Source of the DNA: Paraburkholderia fungorum
GTDB lineage: Bacteria; Pseudomonadota; Gammaproteobacteria; Burkholderiales; Burkholderiaceae
Reading direction: 5' to 3'
Length of the DNA: 64,000 nucleotides
Assembly: GCF_902833645.1 (NCBI RefSeq)
Contig: NZ_CADFGE010000007.1
Location: forward strand, 186,001-250,000
The notes under the pieces were generated by a model, which made no database searches, was not told where the DNA came from, and saw only the letters and a program-made list of their open reading frames with translations. A program made the translations under genes and the position numbers. Every line of letters begins with the position of its first letter. The stretch's first letter is position 1. This document shows, piece by piece, positions 56,499-62,421 of this stretch.

Positions 56499-57206
56499 AT
56501 GACCGATCTCTCCGCCTTCCCGATCACGAAGAAATGGCCTGCCGAGCATCCGGACCGGATTCAGCTCTATTCGCTGCCGACGCCTAACGGCGTGAAGGTG
56601 TCGATCATGCTCGAAGAGACCGGCCTGCCCTATGAGCCGCACCTCGTTCGCTTCGATACGAACGATCAGATGTCGGCCGAGTTTATGTCGCTGAATCCGA
56701 ATAACAAGATTCCGGCGATTATCGATCCGAATGGCCCTGGCGGTAAGCCGCTGCCGCTGTTCGAATCCGGCGCGATTCTGATCTACCTCGCGGACAAAGC
56801 CGGCAAATTCATTCCGCAAGATGCCGCTGGCCGCTATGAAGCGATCCAGTGGGTGATGTTCCAGATGGGCGGCATCGGGCCGATGTTCGGTCAGTTGGGT
56901 TTCTTCCATAAGTTCGCGGGCAAGGAGTACGAAGACAAACGCCCGCGTGACCGCTACGTCGGCGAGTCAAAACGTTTGCTCGGGGTGCTGGATCGGCAGC
57001 TCCAAGGACGTGACTGGATTCTGGGCGATCAGTATTCGATCGCCGATATCGCGACCTTTCCGTGGGTGCGCAATCTGATCGGCTTCTACGAAGCGGGGGA
57101 TCTGGTCGGGATCGAAGAATTTTCGAACGTGAAGCGGGTGCTGGCGGCGTTCGTCGCGCGTGGGGCAGTGGCGCGGGGATTGGAGATTCCGAAGCGGCCA
57201 GCTTGA
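56499..57206 (+). CDS. Glutathione S-transferase (YghU/YfcG-like)
   Basis: Cytosolic GST-fold protein of 235 residues. The thioredoxin-like N-terminal domain contains the start of the glutathione site in LYSLPTPNGVKVSIMLEETG and the gamma-glutamyl-binding stretch LFESGAILIYLADKAGKFIP. The helical C-terminal domain ends with LGDQYSIADIATFPWV. The NGVKVS arrangement resembles YghU and YfcG, which act as disulfide reductases in E. coli. The substrate here is unknown. The ATG at 56499 begins the conserved part; upstream in-frame codons are in non-coding-like sequence. Confidence 0.92.
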   Translation: MTDLSAFPITKKWPAEHPDRIQLYSLPTPNGVKVSIMLEETGLPYEPHLVRFDTNDQMSAEFMSLNPNNKIPAIIDPNGPGGKPLPLFESGAILIYLADKAGKFIPQDAAGRYEAIQWVMFQMGGIGPMFGQLGFFHKFAGKEYEDKRPRDRYVGESKRLLGVLDRQLQGRDWILGDQYSIADIATFPWVRNLIGFYEAGDLVGIEEFSNVKRVLAAFVARGAVARGLEIPKRPA

Positions 57207-57360
57207 TGGATTCGGGCGAGCGGGGGGCGTAAGCGGCGACGCCGCCCGCTTGGCGCATGCACATCGAGCAATAGACCGGACGCCGCCACGATCAGCACCC
57301 GAGTGCGGACGTCTTGGTTTTTCGGGTGTGCTTGCCTGACCATGCTTAACACTACGTCGC

Positions 57361-57398
57361 CCCCGATCGTCTTATGCTTGCCGGATAACGAATCGGGG
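57361..57398 (+). promoter_or_regulatory. Leader hairpin overlapping the Shine-Dalgarno of microprotein copy 1
   Basis: CCCCGAT at 57361-57367 can pair with ATCGGGG at 57392-57398, which includes the GGGGA ribosome-binding site six bases before the ATG. The 24-base loop (CTTATGCTTGCCGGATAACG) is identical in the second copy at 59153. The second copy keeps the CCCCG / CGGGG core. This suggests translational control, though the block may instead be part of the promoter. Confidence 0.45.
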
Positions 57399-57403
57399 AT
57401 CCC

Positions 57404-57487
57404 ATGACTTACCCATACGACTTGATCTCAGGCGGATTGTGCCTGGCTATGGCCGTTGCATGTCTTGTTGCGCTGCTTGTCGCCTGA
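57404..57487 (+). CDS. Hydrophobic microprotein, copy 1
   Basis: Predicted membrane peptide of 27 residues: a short polar start (MTYPYDL) and one hydrophobic segment (GGLCLAMAVACLVALLVA). GGGGA precedes the ATG by six bases. A second gene at 59187 encodes a peptide of exactly the same length with 13 of 27 identical residues, behind a leader that is largely identical over about 60 bases. Conservation of length, hydrophobic pattern and upstream DNA argues that both are real. Function is unknown; regulatory small membrane proteins and toxin-type peptides have this size. Confidence 0.6.
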   Translation: MTYPYDLISGGLCLAMAVACLVALLVA

Positions 57488-57570
57488 CCCTGTCGCAAAA
57501 CAGGTGGCTATGCTCATCGATACGCCCAGCAAATCTGGTTTGGATTGTGCAACTGTGGGCGATGATGGCA

Positions 57571-57608
57571 GCAAAAAACCCCGCAGCGCGAGGCTTTCGG
57601 GGCTTTTG
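57571..57608 (-). terminator. Terminator downstream of the tRNA-like scar
   Basis: A CCCCG ... CGGGG stem has an A-run on its left, which reads as TTTTTT on the minus strand. It lies about 33 bases beyond the minus-strand 3' end of the tRNA-like sequence, as expected for the terminator of a former tRNA gene. Confidence 0.65.
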
Positions 57609-57640
57609 TGGGCAAACTTGGGAGACGCTGGGAAGCTACT

Positions 57641-57660
57641 TGGTCCCCCCGACAGGAATC
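57641..57660 (-). other. tRNA 3'-end fragment, candidate attachment-site scar
   Basis: Read on the minus strand, these 20 bases fit positions 57-76 of a tRNA: GATT (end of T-loop), CCTGT (T-stem), CGGGGGG (acceptor), A73, CCA. The rest of a tRNA is missing to the right. Integrases commonly recombine at tRNA 3' ends, leaving such a fragment at one junction and the intact tRNA at the other. The accessory genes to the right support this. Confidence 0.55.
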
Positions 57661-57704
57661 ACATGCTCAGTATGACAGTGATCTAAAGGATGTTCTTCCT
57701 ATTT

Positions 57705-57723
57705 TGTACCCCCATGTGTACCC
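57705..57723. repeat. Paired TGTACCC repeats beside the att-like scar
   Basis: Two direct TGTACCC heptamers spaced 12 bases apart, 45 bases inside the presumed element. Such repeats resemble arm-type integrase sites. No integrase gene is visible in the window. Confidence 0.35.
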
Positions 57724-57876
57724 TCAAGGCTTTTGGGGGTATTTCTGGCGCTCCGGACTCGTCGTCGATGGCCAAGGGCGTCTCTCATCAGCGTATTGGG
57801 CAGGAGGACTCTTACCGCGCGACAAGGAGCATCGCGACGCGGCTTTGAGCGTGATTTGGCCGCGCCATCGCACATG

Positions 57877-57904
57877 AAAAAAAGGGGCCGTAGCCCCTTT
57901 TTCT
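57877..57904 (-). terminator. Terminator of the two-gene accessory unit
   Basis: The stem AGGGGC / GCCCCT has a CGTA loop, a seven-base A-run on the left and TTTTT on the right. It lies 15 bases past the stop of the minus-strand gene ending at 57920 and can act in both directions. Confidence 0.85.
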
Positions 57905-57919
57905 CTTTGCTCCAAATTG

Positions 57920-58192
57920 TCAATCTTCGAACTGCTTTTTCGGTAACTCCGTAGAGCCGAGCATGCCGTCACGGTACATGGCGACTACCGTCTTAAAACC
58001 AAATGCGCTTCGACTGAGATCTACCACAGGCAGGGCTTTGCTATCTGCGGGGTCAAGACTTATCTTGAATTCTGCGGGGTCGATTTCGTCGTGGCGACCG
58101 AAATTCGGCTGAGTTTTGCCCGACGATGCAGTATTTTCGTCAGCGGATCGGGGCATGTCGGAGCCAATATTGAACCCAAATTTCCAGTTCAT
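57920..58192 (-). CDS. Unknown accessory protein, second gene of a coupled pair
   Basis: Protein of 90 residues, hydrophilic and acidic-to-neutral, with no signal peptide or membrane segment. A central stretch, PAEFKISLDPADSKALPVVD, leads to a more hydrophobic end (FGFKTVVAMYRDGMLGSTEL). Its ATG overlaps the stop of the upstream 252-residue gene (ATGA), so translation is coupled. Codon use is less GC-biased than in the chromosome to the left. Partner, immunity or chaperone roles are possible but unproven. Confidence 0.7.
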   Translation of the reverse strand: MNWKFGFNIGSDMPRSADENTASSGKTQPNFGRHDEIDPAEFKISLDPADSKALPVVDLSRSAFGFKTVVAMYRDGMLGSTELPKKQFED

Positions 58193-58947
58193 ATGTTTTT
58201 CTCCTTACAATAAGATTCTAGCGCAGCAACGGATGCCCTGATGGGAGAGCAGTCAAAATCCATGAACCAGCCGTTGCCACAAATCTTCCACCATTCTTTC
58301 CCATGCTTTGCTTGTAGCACATCCTGTACCGTCCGGCAATTCGCCAAATCCGCAGGCCGACACGGGAAAAACGGGGCCAAATCTGAGGCGCAAGTAAATG
58401 GCTCTGGATTGCCGTAGTCGTCTTCCATCGCCTTCGACAGATCCATGTCGAAGCCATATCGCGCCCACGCATAGTAGCCAAGCCAACGCTCATCTGGCCA
58501 GAAGCGACCGCCGGCCGCAAGGAGTTGAATTCGCCTGATTTTTCGACGCATGCAGAAACGAGCTATCTTCGCCGTAAGGATTGCCCCCATGTTCGGTGGC
58601 GCAGCATCATTAAAAGCGACGTCCTTTATATAGATCGCGTACCCACCGTTGTCATTGACAATCCCGATGATGTTTTGCCCTGTAATCCATGTGGGGTGAC
58701 TCACGAAAAAATAAAGCCCCGGCGGCGGTTTGTCCGCGCCTTGATAGCCCCAGTTTCTCATTAGCTGCGCGTCAACAGTGCTTCCGGTCGGCGCGCCCGC
58801 GAGGTCCAGCACGTCGCTGACAGTGGGGAAGATACCCGGGTTCCCCAGCATAGCAGCTTTGGCGTTTGGCGTTAGAGCCGGAGACGTATCGAAGTTGGTC
58901 TGTTCGAATTGTGACTTCGCGGCGTTGGACGGAATTACGACCGGCAT
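58189..58947 (-). CDS. Unknown accessory protein with GNAT-like segment, first gene of a coupled pair
   Basis: Protein of 252 residues with no signal peptide. The first 75 residues are polar and probably flexible. Residues 119-167 have the order of a GNAT acetyltransferase core: GAILTAKIARFCMRRK (loop and helix), IRRIQLLAAGG (strand), then LGYYAWARYGFD, which resembles the usual GFYxRxGF turn. The last part has WWKICGNGWFMDFDCSPI, a pattern I half-recall from proteins linked to secreted toxins. It is followed with a four-base overlap by a 90-residue gene. The ribosome-binding site is weak. Lower GC than the core genome suggests transfer. Confidence 0.7.
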   Translation of the reverse strand: MPVVIPSNAAKSQFEQTNFDTSPALTPNAKAAMLGNPGIFPTVSDVLDLAGAPTGSTVDAQLMRNWGYQGADKPPPGLYFFVSHPTWITGQNIIGIVNDNGGYAIYIKDVAFNDAAPPNMGAILTAKIARFCMRRKIRRIQLLAAGGRFWPDERWLGYYAWARYGFDMDLSKAMEDDYGNPEPFTCASDLAPFFPCRPADLANCRTVQDVLQAKHGKEWWKICGNGWFMDFDCSPIRASVAALESYCKEKNI

Positions 58948-59153
58948 AGCGTCTTTGGTTTTTGTTGAATGTCGGGGCGTAATAATAATCCAAAAGGCTC
59001 AGCCTCCAACACCGTAACGGCGAACATACTGTACGGAAGCCCACAAATTTTTGAGGAAGCGCCAACTAGCTCGCAATGCCGACTCGCTTTTGTAGCTGGA
59101 CCGTTTTATATCCACCGCCTGGCCATCCTTAACACATCGCTATCCCCGTCCGT

Positions 59154-59181
59154 CTTATGCTTGCCGGATAACGAATCGGGG
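59154..59181 (+). promoter_or_regulatory. Conserved leader of microprotein copy 2
   Basis: The block CTTATGCTTGCCGGATAACG, then AATCGGGGAT, is identical to that before copy 1 at 57371. Upstream bases (CTTAACAC, CCCCG) are also shared, so similarity extends over about 60 bases. The GGGGA here is the ribosome-binding site of the GTG start at 59187. The upstream CCCCG can again pair with it. Confidence 0.5.
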
Positions 59182-59186
59182 ATCTC

Positions 59187-59270
59187 GTGAAACGTCACTA
59201 TCACCTTCTTGCCGGCGGCCTGTTTATGGCTCTGGCGTTCGCATGCTTGGCGGTGCTGCTGGCCGGATGA
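59187..59270 (+). CDS. Hydrophobic microprotein, copy 2
   Basis: Predicted membrane peptide of 27 residues starting at GTG: basic start (MKRHYHLL) followed by one hydrophobic segment (GGLFMALAFACLAVLLAG). Thirteen of 27 residues, including YxL, GGL, AxA and ACLxxLL positions, match copy 1 at 57404. It lies inside the presumed integrated element while copy 1 lies just outside. The positively charged start predicts a cytoplasmic N-terminus. Too short for ordinary gene finders. Confidence 0.58.
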   Translation: MKRHYHLLAGGLFMALAFACLAVLLAG

Positions 59271-59336
59271 CGAGCTGCCCGCCACCAGGTTGCAGAGCAG
59301 TGCGGCGCGCATGCTGTCGACAGGAGTCACGTCGTG

Positions 59337-59585
59337 CTAGATCTCATCGATTGGGACTTCGTAGCGCGTGCCACAGGCCTTGCAAACGACCGGCTCGACA
59401 GTTCCCTGTGCATCGAGTGGTACAAGCGGCTGCTCCTCGCCGTTAAGGAAACAGACCGGGCAGGGGAGATGCCCGTGCGGCCCTAGCTGGGACCAACGGT
59501 CGACAAAGTGTTGGATCTCCATGGGCGGCGCGTCGATCGCCTCAAGGTGATCTAGCAAGACGTGGAAAAGTGGAGCGTTCTGCAT
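59337..59585 (-). CDS. Small zinc-ribbon protein
   Basis: Protein of 82 residues with two Cys pairs, CPVC near residue 38 and CKAC near 68, that would bind one zinc ion. The N-terminus MQNAPLFHVLLDHLEAIDAP forms a helix. The ATG at 59585 follows GGAGACGAC; a longer reading from 59612 lacks such a site. A truncated copy of its N-terminus lies at 61111-61209 on the same strand. Function unknown; small zinc ribbons of this kind are common in phage and island genes. Confidence 0.75.
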   Translation of the reverse strand: MQNAPLFHVLLDHLEAIDAPPMEIQHFVDRWSQLGPHGHLPCPVCFLNGEEQPLVPLDAQGTVEPVVCKACGTRYEVPIDEI

Positions 59586-59613
59586 GTCGTCTCCATAGGC
59601 GGTATGTTTCATG

Positions 59614-59892
59614 TTACCCGGACGTACACGAGAACGTCAGTTCCGCCTCTTGCGGCGTCCAACCGCGCACGCCGTGCGTCTGCATGTCGACCTGATGCAT
59701 CTGCTTGCCCTGACTGCTGCAGTATTCATCCGCACGCTTCAGACTGGTCGCTTTGATCTCGCCCCATGGCGTCATGCCGCCGCGGACCTGCGTGGTGACG
59801 GTGTAGCGCCCATCACCGGCTGGCGTTACCTCGGAGATAGATGTGCATGCAGCGAGCACGGTCAGCGCTGCCAGAGCTAGTTTCGTTTTCAT
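59614..59892 (-). CDS. Small predicted lipoprotein
   Basis: Exported protein of 92 residues with a lipoprotein signal (MKTKLALAALTVLAAC, lipobox LAAC). The mature part contains DGRYTVTTQVRGGM, a conserved-looking ADEYCSSQGKQM, and ends AELTFSCTSG, with two further cysteines that could form a disulfide. Such small envelope lipoproteins recur in Burkholderia relatives and their phages. It lies 28 bases upstream of the zinc-ribbon gene on the same strand. Confidence 0.8.
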   Translation of the reverse strand: MKTKLALAALTVLAACTSISEVTPAGDGRYTVTTQVRGGMTPWGEIKATSLKRADEYCSSQGKQMHQVDMQTHGVRGWTPQEAELTFSCTSG

Positions 59893-60025
59893 TGTTTCCG
59901 CGAATTGTGGATATAGTTTGAACCGCTATTAAAGCCGCTGCAACGCGAGCATAGGCCGTGCCGGTGTCGGCGGATCACCTCTAGGACAATTGCGTTAAGA
60001 GGGCGGCTGCCTTTAGCATTCGCGC

Positions 60026-60751
60026 ATGAAAAATTACCGAAACGATACATTCTTTTCGCGCTTGATTGCACCTATGCTTGGCCAACTTCGGAGCATTGCC
60101 TTGGGCACCCGTGGAGAGCAGTCCGTCGACGATTTGAAGAATGAAGCTTGGATCGCGGCGCAAGATATTCGCAGCGAGATCGGCGATGCAGTCGAACCGG
60201 AAGACGAGCGCTTACAGATGGCCGTGCTATCGAAACTGAGGAAAGCCTTCGGTAAGTTCGTGAATCGAAAAATGCGGTTCGCTGTGCAACTCGATCATGA
60301 GCGAGTCGGCGACGACGGGGAGTTTCTGTTGAACAGTGTTGCAGCCAGCCTGACGGGCCCGGAAAACTATGAGCCAGAAATTGCACTCACGTTAAGAGAA
60401 GACCTTGCCGCTCTCGAGCTCGGTTTAGCCGAGCGATTTTCTGAGGCGGTGGCCTATTTGCGTACACTGAGCCATTTCGATCACGACAAACAAGTCATCG
60501 CGAACTACCTAGCGATTCCAACGAGTACACTCGAAACTAGGCTCCGGCGGGCGGAAACAGTTGCGGCAACACAGCCGTCGGTGTTTGATGGCGTCGAATC
60601 CGTGCCTCTTGCCTTTGTGCCTCTGCCGGGCAAAGTTAGGTTAATGCCGCGGCGAAGCAAGCGCGATCGTTGGTTCATATGCCTTAATCAACGATCATCA
60701 CAGTTGCGCCTGCTTTCTGCGTTCCCGGCGCTATTTCGCGGGCGCGCCTAA
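60026..60751 (+). CDS. Sigma-factor-like DNA-binding protein
   Basis: Protein of 241 residues. The N-terminal half is helical (DDLKNEAWIAAQDIRSEIG and LQMAVLSKLRKAFGKFVNRK), in the position of sigma region 2. Residues about 120-175 (LREDLAALELGLAERFSEAV, then VIANYLAIPTSTLETRLRRA) have a region-4-like helix-turn-helix. A basic tail follows (LMPRRSKRDRWFICLNQ). This layout suggests an extracytoplasmic-type or phage-type sigma-like regulator, but key promoter-contact motifs are not clear. It is followed 37 bases later by an HTH gene. No anti-sigma gene was recognised. Confidence 0.65.
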   Translation: MKNYRNDTFFSRLIAPMLGQLRSIALGTRGEQSVDDLKNEAWIAAQDIRSEIGDAVEPEDERLQMAVLSKLRKAFGKFVNRKMRFAVQLDHERVGDDGEFLLNSVAASLTGPENYEPEIALTLREDLAALELGLAERFSEAVAYLRTLSHFDHDKQVIANYLAIPTSTLETRLRRAETVAATQPSVFDGVESVPLAFVPLPGKVRLMPRRSKRDRWFICLNQRSSQLRLLSAFPALFRGRA

Positions 60752-60788
60752 GACTTAGGGCGCTACGCATCAACTATCGTGGGGCACG

Positions 60789-61106
60789 ATGGACATTGCA
60801 AAAGGAAAGCGCGTAAGCGCCGCCGAGGCAGCAGAGATCCTCGGCGTGCCGCGTTACGCGATCAGTCGGCTTGACCGTGCCCGCGAGCTCATCAAGCGGT
60901 ACAAGCTCGGGCACAAGACGCACGTGTATGACCTCGATTCGCTGTACGCATTCCTTGAGGTGTCGCTAGTGAAGCCAATCCCAAAACCCTCCGTGACATC
61001 GTCTGCGTCGGCTCGAGATCCCTTGCATGACTGGAGTCCGGAAAAGAAGCCATTCAGCCTCCGTGAATTCATTGATCCACCAGGCGCTTCAAACAAGAAA
61101 CGGTAG
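60789..61106 (+). CDS. Small excisionase/MerR-like HTH protein
   Basis: Protein of 105 residues. The N-terminal helix-turn-helix is VSAAEAAEILGVPRYAISRL, followed by KTHVYDLDSLYAFLE, the usual wing and helix of DNA-binding domain HTH_17, found in excisionases and island regulators. The C-terminal 40 residues are Pro/Ser-rich and probably flexible. Closely following the sigma-like gene on the same strand, it probably shares its transcript and its regulatory task. Confidence 0.75.
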   Translation: MDIAKGKRVSAAEAAEILGVPRYAISRLDRARELIKRYKLGHKTHVYDLDSLYAFLEVSLVKPIPKPSVTSSASARDPLHDWSPEKKPFSLREFIDPPGASNKKR

Positions 61107-61110
61107 GCTT

Positions 61111-61209
61111 TTACGTATCAGCACCAAGGGCAGACTGCAGACTCGTTGGCAGCGCGCCGATCGCTTCCAGCTGATCCAGTAACACGTCAAACAAGGCGGG
61201 ATTTAGCAT
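61111..61209 (-). pseudogene. Truncated copy of the zinc-ribbon gene
   Basis: An open frame of 32 codons starts MLNPALFDVLLDQLEAIGAL and closely matches the zinc-ribbon protein start MQNAPLFHVLLDHLEAIDAP. After residue 21 the similarity ends, and the frame stops without the cysteines. It is most likely a remnant left by duplication and deletion. Confidence 0.65.
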
Positions 61210-61319
61210 TGCTGCTCAGCAGGACAGGTTCGCGTATCCTAGCACTCGTCGGCGCGATAGATCGACCGCTAGATGCGAATCTTGGCGCGCGGTAGAGCAT
61301 GGGTATGCCCGGAGGTGAA

Positions 61320-62051
61320 ATGCCAGTCGCACACTTTTATAGTCGATCACTTTTTGGCGTTTTGGGCTTTGACGTTCCAAAACAATTGGTTCATTTGGGT
61401 GAATTCGTTGGTTCTCGTTCGCCAAACATACTCGACGCAAATGCTCGTTTTTATCTTGTTCATTGCGAGAACATTGCAACAAGACTAGCCGATGTATGCT
61501 ATTTCCAGCTGAGCATCGAAGGGCTGCTGGCGGCCAAAGATCACAAATACAAGTTGTCCTTACTGGTGAGGACGAACTTGGTGGCATATTTGGGCGCGGT
61601 CAAATCCTATTTGGATGCGATTGCGACTTGCATTGACGCAATCTATGGCCTCGCTCTGAAGCGGATGAACCTCGATCTTTGTCGCGATCAACTGCACGTC
61701 AAATTGGGCGAAATAGATCCGGAAGCATCTGCAAACTACGCGGCGCACTCAGAATTTTATAACCGCGTAGGACTGTGGCGAAATGCAGCTTTGCACGAAG
61801 TGTCCCCGTTAGTGATGGAGTGCGGTCCTTCATGGGCTCGACCGGGTTCGCCCGCATACGGTCAATATGGCGATCATTCGGAGGTAAGGATGGTGAACAT
61901 TCCCGGATTCAGCCCGGGAGATATGGCGAGCGCTCCTGCAACCGCTATCTGGGTTAAGCCAAACTCGTTCTTTGCGGCTTGGAATCAGTCAATTGATCAA
62001 CTTCTGACATTGATATGCAATGACATCATGAAGCACTGTCCCGCAGCCTAA
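61320..62051 (+). CDS. HEPN-like protein with RX4H motif
   Basis: Protein of 243 residues, largely helical. Residues 154-159 (RNAALH) fit the Rx4-6H active-site motif of HEPN ribonucleases, where a polar residue usually follows the Arg. The preceding helices LVAYLGAVKSYLDAIATCID and YNRVGLWRNAALHE fit a HEPN four-helix layout. HEPN proteins often act in toxin-antitoxin and antiphage systems, and the accessory setting suits that. No obvious antitoxin is adjacent. GGAGGTGAA directly before the ATG at 61320 decides this start over 61299. Confidence 0.65.
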   Translation: MPVAHFYSRSLFGVLGFDVPKQLVHLGEFVGSRSPNILDANARFYLVHCENIATRLADVCYFQLSIEGLLAAKDHKYKLSLLVRTNLVAYLGAVKSYLDAIATCIDAIYGLALKRMNLDLCRDQLHVKLGEIDPEASANYAAHSEFYNRVGLWRNAALHEVSPLVMECGPSWARPGSPAYGQYGDHSEVRMVNIPGFSPGDMASAPATAIWVKPNSFFAAWNQSIDQLLTLICNDIMKHCPAA

Positions 62052-62150
62052 TCTGGGCGCAACATAGCCGCCGCCCGCGGCGCAATACAGCCCCGAGCTA
62101 GATGCAGCGCCCGCGCCAGCTCAGAGTTCGAACAACGACTAAGGACGTCA

Positions 62151-62414
62151 ATGAAGCTTTCGACTTATATCGCTCAGCTTGAATCGATACTCAATGCGTA
62201 TGGAGATTTGGACGTGTTCATCTCAAACCACGCCAACGGGTTGAGCGGTCAGGGACTGGTCGATCTGTTGGAGCCACCTGTACCGCAACTCACCCCTCTC
62301 GTTTTGCGTCAAGGCGATGTAGAGCGGATGTATGTGAATGAGGGGGGAAAAAAGCCGTCTCCTGAGTTGGTGTCGATCCTCGTGCCTGCTGGCTCAGGCG
62401 TGAAGTTGCTTTAA
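62151..62414 (+). CDS. Small hypothetical protein of island/phage type
   Basis: Protein of 87 residues. It begins MKLSTYIAQLESILNAYGDL, a short helix followed by DVFISN, a pattern often seen in small phage and island proteins described only as hypothetical. There is no signal or membrane segment. It begins about 100 bases after the HEPN-like gene on the same strand. The IS66 end lies seven bases past its stop, so the element inserted just behind an intact gene. Confidence 0.6.
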   Translation: MKLSTYIAQLESILNAYGDLDVFISNHANGLSGQGLVDLLEPPVPQLTPLVLRQGDVERMYVNEGGKKPSPELVSILVPAGSGVKLL

Positions 62415-62421
62415 CTTCGCG

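Larger units (their letters stand above)
57488..57919. other. Junction region without a protein gene
   Basis: These 432 bases hold the tRNA-like scar, two terminators and the TGTACCC repeats. Short open frames on both strands cross these elements and are not credible genes. The region may contain integrase recognition sequence. Confidence 0.5.

Noticed and set aside
57608-57923. Open frames across the tRNA-like scar
   Set aside because: They cross terminators and repeat sites and have no family resemblance.
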